Below, piece after piece: positions 1 to 9,774 of a stretch of 53,087 nucleotides of DNA; the stretch's first letter is position 1, and each line of letters starts with the position of its first letter. The DNA is from an uncultured Clostridia bacterium. GTDB lineage: Bacteria > Bacillota > Clostridia > Oscillospirales > Oscillospiraceae. The position numbers and the translations under genes are program-made. Below the pieces are notes generated by a model that was not told the origin of the DNA, ran no database searches, and saw nothing but the letters and a program-made list of their open reading frames with translations. The DNA is taken from assembly GCA_947058885.1 (NCBI GenBank), contig CAMSIF010000004.1:1-53087 (forward strand). The letters are read 5' to 3'.

Positions 1-383
1 TTATGCAAGGTGCTATTCTTTCTTGTCTTTTGCAAATTTCTCTTGACTTTTAGGGTGCCGGTCCTATCTGGAAAATTTATGTATACATTTTGGAGAAAGC
101 GTGGTATACTATACAAACACGGGTCTGCCGGTCTCCTGGAGGAGCGTGCCGGACAGGCGGTTTGAATGGTTTTTTACAGGCAGCCGAGGGTGTGCCTGTG
201 ATGAAATAGTGATGCGCAAAACAGGGCGTATCACATGAAAAGCAGCTTGACGCGGAGGCGGGCGGCGTCTTCCCGCGGCGCACAGTACGAGGTGCGTCCC
301 GGGAACGCTCTACCCGTTTACTTGTGTTGCGCTCTGCTTTTCTCCATTTATACATTTTTATTATAAAAAAGGAGTGTACAAAT

Positions 384-2039
384 TTGGCGGAAAAAATGAA
401 AATTATCCCCCTTGGCGGTCTTAATGAGATCGGCAAAAATATGACGGTCTATGAGCACGGCGGCGAAATTATTGTGGTAGACTGCGGCATGGGCTTCCCG
501 GACGGAGACATGTACGGCATCGACCTGGTAATACCCGACGTGACCTACCTGGTCAAAAACAAAGCCCGTATCCGGGGACTCTTTATCACCCACGGCCATG
601 AGGACCACATCGGAGCCATCCCCTATATCCTGCGGCAGGTGAATATGCCCGTATACTGCACCCGGCTTACCGCCGGACTTATCAAGCTGAAGCTTGAGGA
701 ACACGGCCTTCTCAAACAGACCAAGCTGATCACCGTGGAGGCTGGCGAGATGATACGGGTGGGTAAATTCTACGTGGAATTTATCCATGTCAACCATTCT
801 ATAGCCGATTCCGTGGCCTTTGCCATCCACACCGGCATGGGTGTCATCGTCCACACCGGCGACTTTAAAATCGACTCCACCCCTATCGACGGCGACGTTA
901 TTGACCTGGGCCGTTTTGGGGAGCTGGGCCGGGAGGGCGTGCTGGCCCTGCTGGCGGATTCCACCAATGTGGAGCGTCCGGGCTACACGATGAGCGAATC
1001 TATTGTAGGCCGGACCTTTACCCGGCTCTTCACCGGCTGTAAACAGCGGATTATCGTCACCACCTTCGCCTCCAACGTCCACCGCATCCAGCAGATTATC
1101 GACGCGGCGGCGTCCTGTGGACGGAAGGTGGCGGTGACGGGCCGCAGCATGGAGAATATTATGCGGGTGGCCACGGAACTGGGCTATATGAACCTGCCCA
1201 AAAACACGGTCATGGACATCAACAAGGTCAAGACCATGCCGCTGGACAAACAGGTCCTGGTCACCACTGGCAGTCAGGGCGAGGAGATGAGCGCGCTCTA
1301 CCGGATGGCCTTTTCCCAGCACCGGCAGATCGACGTGGGGCCCGGGGACCGGGTTATCATCTCCGCCAGCGCCATTCCGGGCAATGAAAAGACGATTGGC
1401 AGGGTCATTGACGAGCTCTTCCGCAAGGGCGTGGACGTTATCTACGACAAGTCCGATCCGCTGCACGCCTCCGGTCACGCCTGCCAGGAGGAGCTGAAAA
1501 TCATCCACGCACTGACCCGGCCCAAGTTTTTTATCCCGCTTCACGGGGAGCAGAGGATGCTTCGCCGCCATATGAAGCTGGCTATGGAGATGGGGATGGA
1601 CCGGCGGAACATCGTCCTGCCGGATATCGGCAACGTCATTGAACTGACCACCAAGACCATCAAAGTGGCGGAAACCGCAGCCCCCTCCGGCTCTGTGCTG
1701 GTGGACGGCAGCGGCGTGGGCGACGTAGGCGCGGTGGTACTGCGAGACCGGAAAATCCTGGCTGAGGACGGCATTGTGGTTATCATCATCAACCTCCAGA
1801 ACGGCCAAATGCTCAGCGAACCGGAAATTATCACCCGAGGATTTATTTACGTGAAGGAATCTGAGGAGCTTATGCGGGAGCTGCGGGAGCTGGCCGGCGG
1901 CGCGGCCCTTACCGCCATCGGCAAAAAGGGCCGGGATATCGGAGAAATCCGCAGTGTGGTGAAAACCGCTGTAAGCAATTACCTTTTCAAGAACACAAAG
2001 CGCAGCCCAATGATTATCCCGGTGGTCAACCGTCTGTAA
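384..2039 (+). CDS. rnj: Ribonuclease J family (metallo-beta-lactamase/beta-CASP)
   Basis: Contains TGHEDHIGAIPY, HTGDFKID, ADSTNVERPG and SGHA motifs; TTG start after AAAAAAGGAG; ORF track start 324 is in frame but upstream of the RBS. Confidence 0.95.
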   Translation: MAEKMKIIPLGGLNEIGKNMTVYEHGGEIIVVDCGMGFPDGDMYGIDLVIPDVTYLVKNKARIRGLFITHGHEDHIGAIPYILRQVNMPVYCTRLTAGLIKLKLEEHGLLKQTKLITVEAGEMIRVGKFYVEFIHVNHSIADSVAFAIHTGMGVIVHTGDFKIDSTPIDGDVIDLGRFGELGREGVLALLADSTNVERPGYTMSESIVGRTFTRLFTGCKQRIIVTTFASNVHRIQQIIDAAASCGRKVAVTGRSMENIMRVATELGYMNLPKNTVMDINKVKTMPLDKQVLVTTGSQGEEMSALYRMAFSQHRQIDVGPGDRVIISASAIPGNEKTIGRVIDELFRKGVDVIYDKSDPLHASGHACQEELKIIHALTRPKFFIPLHGEQRMLRRHMKLAMEMGMDRRNIVLPDIGNVIELTTKTIKVAETAAPSGSVLVDGSGVGDVGAVVLRDRKILAEDGIVVIIINLQNGQMLSEPEIITRGFIYVKESEELMRELRELAGGAALTAIGKKGRDIGEIRSVVKTAVSNYLFKNTKRSPMIIPVVNRL

Positions 2040-2122
2040 GAGAGACGCCGTGGAAAAGGCGGATGCCTGACAGAATACCAAAACAGGACGCGGGAAGAGC
2101 GATTGCTTTTCCCGCGTCCTGT

Positions 2123-3271
2123 TTATTCCGACGGCCAGCGTTCCGCCAGGGCCTCCAAAGCGGTCTGGGCATCTAGTCCCAGACACTCCACATGGGCGGC
2201 CATATCTCCCTTTACCGCTACCGCCTCCAGGTCTCCGTAAACCCAGGCGGCGTCCAGGCCGGGAATGGAGACGGCGGCGTAGTCCGCCCCGCTGGGGGCG
2301 AATACGGAGGTCTCCCGCAGGGACCGGGCCAGAGCGCCGGCCAGTCCCGGCACACGCAGACGGTAGACGTCCTGATACATCCAGAACTGCTGCCCCGCCG
2401 GGTCCTCCACGATCTCAAAAACATCCCAGCAGTCCGCCAGCAAGGAGGCGGAGCGGGTAACGCAGCTCTCCCTTTTGCCGTACCACAGCTCGCTCCGCTC
2501 TCCCTCCAGGCCCAGGTCCGAGAGAAGCAGATAGGGGCCGTCCGGGGTCAGGGGAAGTGCTGTTGTGCGGACCGCCAGGAGCTGGACCGCCGTTGTGACC
2601 ACACAGACTGCCATCAGGCACGCCAGCCCCCGGCCCGCAATCTTCGGGATTAGCCGCCGCCCTTTGGGGGCGTGCTCCAGAGGAAGGCCCCGCTTGAGGC
2701 GGAGATAGGTCCGGTTGACCTGCCAGGTGTCCCAGACGAGCCGGTACAGGAAAAACAGCAGCAGGAGAGTGAGAAATCCAACATACCCGGGTATCTCTAC
2801 CAGCCGCCGCGCCTGTGCCCAGTTCCACTGGGGAAATGGCTTTCCCACTCCCACGCCGAAGCTGGCAAAAAACAGGAGGAAAGTGACGGGGAACCCCAAC
2901 CAACCCCATAGCAAATCCCGGCGAACCTTTTGCAGAGTTGCCGCCTGCTGGCGGGGGTCGGCGTAGAACTCCGGCGCACTGCTGCCCTCCGGGGCCCGGA
3001 AGATATGCAGAAACCCGCGGCTGCCAATATATTCCCAACCGCAGTCCTCGAATACCGCCAGCTGGGCTTCGCCCATACCCGGTTCCTCCAGAAATTCCGG
3101 CATGTAAACTTCAACCCGGTAGCGGGCTTCGCTGGGGGCGCACCGGACAAATCTGCTCAGGTACCGGCCCCGCCGGACCAGCCGCCAGCCCCGGGCCTCC
3201 ATATCGCCGTAAAATTTTTCATTAGCCCCCAGCTCGTATTCGCCGGGGTGGAAACGGTAAATGCGGTTCAT
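2123..3271 (-). CDS. DUF2812-type membrane protein
   Basis: N-terminal MNRIYRFHPGEYELGANEKFYGDMEARGWRLV followed by TM segments; stop/start overlap with the upstream PadR gene. Confidence 0.7.
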   Translation of the reverse strand: MNRIYRFHPGEYELGANEKFYGDMEARGWRLVRRGRYLSRFVRCAPSEARYRVEVYMPEFLEEPGMGEAQLAVFEDCGWEYIGSRGFLHIFRAPEGSSAPEFYADPRQQAATLQKVRRDLLWGWLGFPVTFLLFFASFGVGVGKPFPQWNWAQARRLVEIPGYVGFLTLLLLFFLYRLVWDTWQVNRTYLRLKRGLPLEHAPKGRRLIPKIAGRGLACLMAVCVVTTAVQLLAVRTTALPLTPDGPYLLLSDLGLEGERSELWYGKRESCVTRSASLLADCWDVFEIVEDPAGQQFWMYQDVYRLRVPGLAGALARSLRETSVFAPSGADYAAVSIPGLDAAWVYGDLEAVAVKGDMAAHVECLGLDAQTALEALAERWPSE

Positions 3272-3594
3272 ACTTCCCCCTCCAAAATTCCACCGTCGGA
3301 AACCAGCTGCTTGAGGCGGCTGTACTCCAGCAGCAGCGCGGCCTTCCCCGCATCTGTAATGGCGTAGGTTTTCCGCCGCCCCTCCTCGCCGGTGAGGATG
3401 ATGAGTCCCTCCCGGCTCATGCGGCTGAGGACACCGTACAGAGTTCCCGGTCCCATTACCATCCGACCGCCGGAGAGTTCCTTAATGCGCTGCATCATGC
3501 CGTAGCCGTGGCCCGGCTTCAAAAGCGCAAGCAGTATGTAATACATGGCCTCAGTCATGGGGCCCTGGTCAGCCACGGCGTCCGCCTCCCCCAC
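3268..3594 (-). CDS. PadR family transcriptional regulator
   Basis: MTEAMYYILLALLKPGHGYGMMQRIKELSGGRMVMGPGTLYGVLSRM is a typical PadR winged helix. Confidence 0.92.
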   Translation of the reverse strand: MGEADAVADQGPMTEAMYYILLALLKPGHGYGMMQRIKELSGGRMVMGPGTLYGVLSRMSREGLIILTGEEGRRKTYAITDAGKAALLLEYSRLKQLVSDGGILEGEV

Positions 3595-3764
3595 CTATTA
3601 TGTGCCTCGCTATATCGTTTTGCATAATAATACCACGAATAGCGGCCCCTGTCAACTGGCGGAGGGCGTGATATAGGATAGAAAAAATTTTTTCATTTTT
3701 TGTCAACACTTCCGCCTCCCCATTCGTTTTATAGGTGAACACGCAAGAAAGGAGGCCCGCCGGG

Positions 3765-4232
3765 ATGATAGAAGAGCTGTACACTGTTTTCCGGGAAGAG
3801 CTTCTGCGCTACTGCCAGACTATGGCCCAAGACCACGCCGCCGCCGAGGATTTGGTGCAGGAGACCTATATGCGGGCAATGACACACCTGGAGGATTTGG
3901 AGGACTTGAACCGGGGCCAGCGCCGCTCCTGGCTGTATAAGACCGCCCGAAACCTCTACATTGACCGTACCCGGAAGCTGTCCCGGGAGACGCCGGAGGC
4001 GGAGGAGACGATGCCTCAAGCTGCTTTTGAGGAGGACTTTGGGGAGATTGCCGTCCAGCAGATGGTAGGACGCCTGCCGGAATCGGAACGGGCCCTCTTT
4101 ATCCTGCGTTACTTTCAGGGGTACAACGCCTCGGAACTGGGGGAAGTTTTCCGGCTGCCCGCCTCCACGGTCCGGGCACGGCTGGCCTCGGCCCGGAGGA
4201 AGCTTCTCCGCTGGTATCAAGACAATTATTAA
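3765..4232 (+). CDS. ECF-type RNA polymerase sigma factor
   Basis: Region 2 (AAEDLVQETYMRAM) and region 4 (LFILRYFQGYNASELGEVFRLPASTVRARLASARRKL); ATG after AAAGGAGG. Confidence 0.9.
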   Translation: MIEELYTVFREELLRYCQTMAQDHAAAEDLVQETYMRAMTHLEDLEDLNRGQRRSWLYKTARNLYIDRTRKLSRETPEAEETMPQAAFEEDFGEIAVQQMVGRLPESERALFILRYFQGYNASELGEVFRLPASTVRARLASARRKLLRWYQDNY

Positions 4233-4249
4233 ATTTTGGAGGTATTATC

Positions 4250-5455
4250 ATGGAAAAGAAGAAGTCTTTCAACATTAACTGCGCGGTCTGCGACGCCCGG
4301 CAGGTGCAGGAGAGCACCTTGGCCGCTTACGACGCGGTTAACATCAATTGTTCCGCGCTTCTGGTAAACAAGGCGGCGGCGGAAGTGATGGCGAAGTACA
4401 ACGTCTCTGTGAACACGGCGCAGACACTGGACATCCCGGGCGATGTGCGGGCCTCCATCATCAATGGCAAAGCGGAGATTCATCCGGGGCAGGCTATGCC
4501 GGAGGAAAAAATCCTGCTGATTGTCAACGGCAAGCTGGACATCGCTCCCGGCAGCGAAGAGATACTGAAACACTATTTAAACATCACGGTCAACGGCACA
4601 GTCACCTGCCCGGAAAGTATGGTGCAGCTGTTGTCCACAGGCACGATCAACGGCTGCGTTGCTTCCTATCCGGACGGCTGTATTCAGCTGAGAAGCACCG
4701 CCATGTTAGACCGTACTTTCCACCTTCGGGCCAAACAGGACGGACATTACTATGCCAGCGGGCGGGTGGTGGCCCTGTCTCCGGACATCAACTTTGAGAA
4801 TCTGACGGCGAAAAATGTGCGCTTTACCACTCCGCATCTGCTGGTGGCGGAGAGTCTGGCGGAGGCCGCCGTACCCCTCTTCGACGACCGGGCGGATATC
4901 ACCGTCCTGCCGGACGGCTGCGCCTATGTAAGCGGGGATGCCGTCCTGGACGAGACCCTGCTCCAGCGGTACGGCGGAAAGCTGTATATCAGGGGCGATT
5001 TGATGGTCAGTCAGGAGAGCGGGCCCTGCCTGGAGAAAGTCTCCTTCCTGCAAGTAAACGGCAATGTGCTTGCGGTAAAGTCTATGGCGGAGGAGTTCCA
5101 GGCGATGAAGGCGGTCTATAACGGCCTGCGCATCGTAGGCGGCACACTGGTGGAGGATCGCGAGGGGCTTCTGGTGACACGGACTCTGCTGGAGGAGGCT
5201 GTGGATGGCCTGAGCGTGACCGGCTGCGCCAACGTGACGTTCCAGGACGATGTAAGTCCGGAGCTGATTCGTGAGAAGCTGGTAAACATCTGGGACTGCG
5301 CCAGCATCTACTGCAACCAGGAACAGCGGGGGGTTCTGGAGACGCTGGTAGAGGATGTAGCTTATCTCGGCAGTATGCGTAGGGAAAAAGAGAAAAACGA
5401 GGAGGAAGACGCCTCCCTAGTCACCGCCATCAATGCCATCCAGTATGTTCTTTGA
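4250..5455 (+). CDS. Hypothetical beta-strand-repeat protein in operon with the sigma factor
   Basis: ATG with RBS 18 bp after the sigma gene stop; repeated V-N-x-S/C/G beta-strand pattern; no family recognised. Confidence 0.7.
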   Translation: MEKKKSFNINCAVCDARQVQESTLAAYDAVNINCSALLVNKAAAEVMAKYNVSVNTAQTLDIPGDVRASIINGKAEIHPGQAMPEEKILLIVNGKLDIAPGSEEILKHYLNITVNGTVTCPESMVQLLSTGTINGCVASYPDGCIQLRSTAMLDRTFHLRAKQDGHYYASGRVVALSPDINFENLTAKNVRFTTPHLLVAESLAEAAVPLFDDRADITVLPDGCAYVSGDAVLDETLLQRYGGKLYIRGDLMVSQESGPCLEKVSFLQVNGNVLAVKSMAEEFQAMKAVYNGLRIVGGTLVEDREGLLVTRTLLEEAVDGLSVTGCANVTFQDDVSPELIREKLVNIWDCASIYCNQEQRGVLETLVEDVAYLGSMRREKEKNEEEDASLVTAINAIQYVL

Positions 5456-5480
5456 TTTACTCTAAACCTCTCAATAGGGG

Positions 5481-5511
5481 ACGGCCCGGCTGGTTTTTCC
5501 AGCCGGGCCGT
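5481..5511. terminator. Bidirectional rho-independent terminator
   Basis: Perfect 13-bp stem ACGGCCCGGCTGG-TTTTT-CCAGCCGGGCCGT between convergent genes. Confidence 0.85.
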
Positions 5512-5528
5512 TCTCCTGTTTCTTGTCC

Positions 5529-6086
5529 TCAGTTCTCCTGGCACCGCCGGACGATATCCTCCTGCCAGCCCTTCTTCAGCTGGCAGACCCGGTGAAAGAA
5601 CGCCGTAATATCCTCCTTCATGCCGCCGCTGAGCCAGTCGATAACGCTGCCGAAGCATACGCATTTATGGTAACGGATAATAACCGCCCGGTCCGTCTCC
5701 GCTACCGGCTGGCCCGCCAGGGCCGCGTCCACGTAGGCGGTGACGGTGTACAGGCAGATTTCCATTAAGTACCGCTCAAAGACATCCCGGCTGAGGGAGT
5801 TGTAAATGTGGTAGATGGCCCGCTTGTTCTGCATCAGCATCTCCACCACCACGTCGAAGCCCTGTTCAATGGAGCTGATGGTAGGGTGGTTCTGGATGAG
5901 GCTGTCCACCCGCTCCCGCAGAATTTCCTCCACCAGAGCCGGCAGGTCCTCAAAGTGGTAGTAAAAAGAGTTGCGGTTGATGCCGCATTCCTCCACGATA
6001 TCTTTTACCGTAATCTGGCCCAGCGGACGCTCCCCCAGTTGCCGGAGGAAGGTCTCTTTAATGGCTTTCCTGGTAAAATTCGGCAT
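5529..6086 (-). CDS. TetR/AcrR family regulator
   Basis: MPNFTRKAIKETFLRQLGERPLGQITVKDIVEECGINRNSFYYHFEDLPAL HTH. Confidence 0.9.
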   Translation of the reverse strand: MPNFTRKAIKETFLRQLGERPLGQITVKDIVEECGINRNSFYYHFEDLPALVEEILRERVDSLIQNHPTISSIEQGFDVVVEMLMQNKRAIYHIYNSLSRDVFERYLMEICLYTVTAYVDAALAGQPVAETDRAVIIRYHKCVCFGSVIDWLSGGMKEDITAFFHRVCQLKKGWQEDIVRRCQEN

Positions 6087-6305
6087 GTGCGACGCCCCTT
6101 TCCATAATGATTGCCACCGGCCAGTATAGCACAAACCGGAAGAAATTTGAAGACAGAATTTATCCGTATTCCAGCGGCAAATTTATCAAGCCGCCGGAGG
6201 GCAAGAAGGAGTGGAAATACGCTGCGGATTATGCTATAATAGCCCGCAAGAGGGGGACGCCCCCTGCGGGGCCCTCCTAAAAAGCGACAGAGAGGAAGCG
6301 TATCT

Positions 6306-9284
6306 ATGTCTGATAACCGCAGCGACAGCCTCCAGCCCGATGGGCAGGACGCGATTATGACGTATATCAACCCGGAAGTCATGCAGTTCCTGGCGGACCG
6401 GGCCGCCAAAAAACAGCAGACGTCTCAGGAGTTTCAGGATTTGCTTTCCGCCGCCGAGGAGGGAGACCTGGACGCGGCCTACCGTCTGGCACAGGACTAC
6501 TACTACGGCGACGGCGGCGCGCCGGAGGACGATGAAAAGGCGTTCTACTGGTTTAAGAAAGCGGCGGAGGGGGACCACATCTCCGCACAGTTCAGCCTGG
6601 GCCTCTGCTACGCCAGAGGCGAGGGTACAGAGAAGGACCTGAATAAGGCGGTGGAGCTTTTTTCCAGCGCGGCGGAACAGGGCTATATCCCCGCCGTGTG
6701 CGAACTGGGGCTCTGCTATGAGCTTGGCCACGGCGTGGAGATGGATAAGTTGAGAGCAGCAGAGCTCTACCGGGAGGCGGCGGAGCAGGATTACGCCCCT
6801 GCCCAATGTAATCTGGGGTTTTTCTACTTTCACGGCATCGGTCTGGAGGAGGACGACGCGGAGGCGGCGGAATGGTTTGCCAAGGCCGCCCAGCAGGGCT
6901 ATCCCCGGGCCCAGGTGCTCATGGGCGTATGTTTTGAAAACGGCTACGGTGTGGAACAGGATATTGACAAAGCCGTGGTGCTCTACCGCGCCGCCCACGA
7001 GAAACATTACGACGAGGCCACCTGCGCTTTGGGCGTGTGCTACGACCGGGGCGCGGGCGTGGAGGAGAACCATCAGGAGGCGGCCCGGCTGTATCAGGAG
7101 GCGGCGGAAAACGGCCTGCCCCGCGCCCATTACCTGATTGGCCGGTGCTACGAGTTTGGCCACGGCATAGAGCAGGACGACAACAAGGCGGCGGAGCACT
7201 ACCGCGCCGCCCATGAGGGCGGACACGCCGCCGGTACCTGCGCCTACGGCCTCTGCCACGAGTTGGGCATGGGCGTGGAGCAGGACAAAGAAAAGGCGGT
7301 GGAGCTCTACCGGGAAGCCGCCGAACGGGGCTACGCTCCCGCTCAATGCAATCTGGGCTTCTGCTACTACCGGGGCATCGGTACGGAGATGGACGACGCC
7401 AAGGCCGTCGAGTGGTTCCAGGAGGCGGCGGAGCAGGGCTATCCCAGGGCCCTGGACTTGCTGGGGGAGTGCTACGACCACGGCTACGGCGTGGAGCAGG
7501 ACGTGGAGAAGGCGGTGAAGCTCTACGAAGCCGCCCATGAAAAATCCCATGCCCCCGGCACCTGTGCGCTGGGCCTCTGCTATGAGCTGGGCCGGGGCGT
7601 GGAGCAGGACAAGGCTAAGGCGGTGGAGCTCTACCGGGAGGCCGCCGAGGCTGGAGACGTCCGCGCAATGTGCAATCTGGGATACTGCTATTACCAGGGC
7701 ATCGGCACGGAGATGGACGACGCGGAGGCGTTCCAGTGGTTCTCCAAGGCGGCGGAGGAAGAATATCCCCGGGCTATGCAGCTGTTGGGAGAGTGCTACG
7801 AGAACGGCTACGGCGTGGAGCAGGACGAAAAAAAGGCGGCGGAGCTCTACCGTCTGGCCCACGAGGGCGGCAACGTACCCGGCACCTGCGCGCTGGGTCT
7901 CTGCTATGAGCTTGGGACCGGCGTGGAGGAGGACAAAGCCAGGGCCGTAGAGCTCTACCGGGAGGCGGCGGAACGGGGCTATCCCCGGGCTCAGTGCAAT
8001 CTGGGCTTCTGCTACTACCAGGGCATCGGCGTGGAGGAGAATAACGCGGAGGCGTTCCACTGGTTCCAGGAGGCGGCGGAGCAGGGGTATCCCCGGGCTT
8101 TGCAGCTGCTGGGCGAATGCTACGAGAACGGCTACGGCGTGGCGGTGGACGAGAAAAAGGCGGCGGACCTCTACCGCCAGTCCCATGAAAAGGGCCATGT
8201 ACCCGGCACCTGCGCGTTAGGTCTCTGCTATGAGACCGGCGCCGGCGTGGAGAGGGATCTGGACCGCGCGATTGAGCTGTACCGCCAGGCGGCGGAGCGG
8301 GGGTATCCCCGGGCCCAGTGCAACTTGGGCTACTGCTACTACCAGGGCATCGGCGTGGTGGAAAACAACAGCGAGGCGTTTCAATGGTTCTCCAAGGCGG
8401 CGGAACGGGGGTATCCCCGTGCGCTTCACCTGCTTGGGGAGTGCTACGACAACGGCTATGGCGTGGAGATGGATGAGGAAAAGGCGGTGGAGTTCTACCG
8501 GCAGGCCCACGAGCGGGGCTATGTTCCAAGCGCGTGCTCTCTTGGCCTGTGCTACGAGCTGGGAACCGGCGTGGCGGAGGATAAAGCGCGGGCTATGGAG
8601 CTCTACCGTTACGCGGCGGAGCGGGGCCACGCCCGCGCCCAGTGCAATCTCGGCTTTTTCTACTACCAGGGTATTGCCACGGAAGAGGATAACGACGAGG
8701 CGTTCCGCTGGTTTTCCAAGGCGGCGGAGCAGGGCTATCCTCGCGCGCAGTTCTATCTTGGGGAGTGCTATGAGAACGGCTTTGGCGTGAAAAAGGACGT
8801 CAAGAAAGCCGTGGAGTTCTATACGGAGGCTCATAAAGCCCGTAACGCCGGAGGCACCTGTTCGCTGGGACTCTGCTACGAAACCGGAACCGGCGTGGCC
8901 GAGGACAAGGGGCGGGCTATGGAGCTCTACCGGGAGGCGGCGGAGCAGGGATTAGCCCGGGCGCAATGCAACATTGGCTTTTTCTACTACCATGGCATTG
9001 CTGTGGAAAAGGATGAGAAGGCGGCGGCCAGCTGGTTTGCCAAGGGGGCGGAGCAGGGGCATCCCAGAAGCCTGTACCTTCTTGGAGAATGCTACGAGTA
9101 CGGCAGGGGCGTGGGACGGAATATCAACCGTGCGCGGGAGTTGTACCAGAAAGCGTCTGAGAATGGGTACAAGAAGGCTGAAGAGGCCCTCAAGCGGGTA
9201 GAAGCGAGGCTGGAAGCGGGGGAGCCGGAAAATAAGGAAAAGCCTAAGAAGAAACGGGGCTTTTTCGGCTTCGGAAGAAAATAA
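6306..9284 (+). CDS. Large Sel1-like repeat protein
   Basis: About 25 consecutive 36-aa units (e.g. CALGLCYELGTGVEEDKARAVELYREAAERGYPRAQ); basic C-terminal tail KKKRGFFGFGRK. Confidence 0.95.
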   Translation: MSDNRSDSLQPDGQDAIMTYINPEVMQFLADRAAKKQQTSQEFQDLLSAAEEGDLDAAYRLAQDYYYGDGGAPEDDEKAFYWFKKAAEGDHISAQFSLGLCYARGEGTEKDLNKAVELFSSAAEQGYIPAVCELGLCYELGHGVEMDKLRAAELYREAAEQDYAPAQCNLGFFYFHGIGLEEDDAEAAEWFAKAAQQGYPRAQVLMGVCFENGYGVEQDIDKAVVLYRAAHEKHYDEATCALGVCYDRGAGVEENHQEAARLYQEAAENGLPRAHYLIGRCYEFGHGIEQDDNKAAEHYRAAHEGGHAAGTCAYGLCHELGMGVEQDKEKAVELYREAAERGYAPAQCNLGFCYYRGIGTEMDDAKAVEWFQEAAEQGYPRALDLLGECYDHGYGVEQDVEKAVKLYEAAHEKSHAPGTCALGLCYELGRGVEQDKAKAVELYREAAEAGDVRAMCNLGYCYYQGIGTEMDDAEAFQWFSKAAEEEYPRAMQLLGECYENGYGVEQDEKKAAELYRLAHEGGNVPGTCALGLCYELGTGVEEDKARAVELYREAAERGYPRAQCNLGFCYYQGIGVEENNAEAFHWFQEAAEQGYPRALQLLGECYENGYGVAVDEKKAADLYRQSHEKGHVPGTCALGLCYETGAGVERDLDRAIELYRQAAERGYPRAQCNLGYCYYQGIGVVENNSEAFQWFSKAAERGYPRALHLLGECYDNGYGVEMDEEKAVEFYRQAHERGYVPSACSLGLCYELGTGVAEDKARAMELYRYAAERGHARAQCNLGFFYYQGIATEEDNDEAFRWFSKAAEQGYPRAQFYLGECYENGFGVKKDVKKAVEFYTEAHKARNAGGTCSLGLCYETGTGVAEDKGRAMELYREAAEQGLARAQCNIGFFYYHGIAVEKDEKAAASWFAKGAEQGHPRSLYLLGECYEYGRGVGRNINRARELYQKASENGYKKAEEALKRVEARLEAGEPENKEKPKKKRGFFGFGRK
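6846..9170 (+). repeat. Intragenic 324-bp higher-order tandem repeat within the Sel1 gene
   Basis: Three-unit (3 x 36 aa) register repeats; track ORFs starting at 7346 and 7670 encode near-identical shifted-frame peptides exactly 324 bp apart. Confidence 0.85.
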
Positions 9285-9308
9285 GAAGCTTTGGTACATA
9301 CCGAAGAA

Positions 9309-9338
9309 GGGAGGCCGGGCCCGCAAGCCCGGCCTCCC
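9309..9338. terminator. Rho-independent terminator
   Basis: GGGAGGCCGGGC-ccgcaa-GCCCGGCCTCCC, perfect 12-bp stem between convergent genes. Confidence 0.8.
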
Positions 9339-9345
9339 GCCGTAT

Positions 9346-9774
9346 CTACGAATTTTCTCTTTCATGGGCCTCATGGCTCTCATGATTTTCAATATGCTTG
9401 GCGCCGCTGGGGGGCATGAGGAATTTCTGAATAGCAAACAGGAGGCCGATACCAATAATCCAGACAATAGTTTCCGTGCCGTTGGTGTGCTCGACCACCA
9501 TCTGCCGGGACGCGGCGAAAATCAGCACGTCCACGACACGTTCCGGGTTGTGGAAAATCAACATCTTTACAAACTCGATTCCCACCACAAAGGTAAGCAT
9601 CTCTTTCAGGAATTGGTCCAGCACATCGGTATAATGGGGCCTGCCGCCCCCCTGCACGTAGTCCAGCAGCGTGGCGGCTGTCAGGATCACAATCATGACG
9701 ATGATACAGAACGCAATGAACAGCTCAATCATTTTCAGGAATATGTAGATTTTTTCCCGGATTTCCCGTCTCAT
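9346..9774 (-). CDS. PsiE-like small multi-TM membrane protein
   Basis: MRREIREKIYIFLKMIELFIAFCIIVMIVILTAATLLDYV...FLKEMLTFVVGIEFVKMLIFHNPERVVDVLIFAASRQMVV resembles the PsiE family. Confidence 0.6.
   Translation of the reverse strand: MRREIREKIYIFLKMIELFIAFCIIVMIVILTAATLLDYVQGGGRPHYTDVLDQFLKEMLTFVVGIEFVKMLIFHNPERVVDVLIFAASRQMVVEHTNGTETIVWIIGIGLLFAIQKFLMPPSGAKHIENHESHEAHERENS

Noticed and set aside
348-2186. 612-aa minus-strand ORF opposite rnj
   Set aside because: Antisense shadow of a GC-rich gene; RNase J on the plus strand is unambiguous and the reverse product has no recognisable domain.
6234-8198. 654-aa minus-strand ORF opposite the Sel1 gene
   Set aside because: Shadow ORF generated by repetitive GC-rich codons; its repeats mirror the Sel1 repeats.
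6846-9170. CRISPR-like or minisatellite array
   Set aside because: Periodicity is in-frame protein repeat (Sel1), not spacer-repeat DNA.
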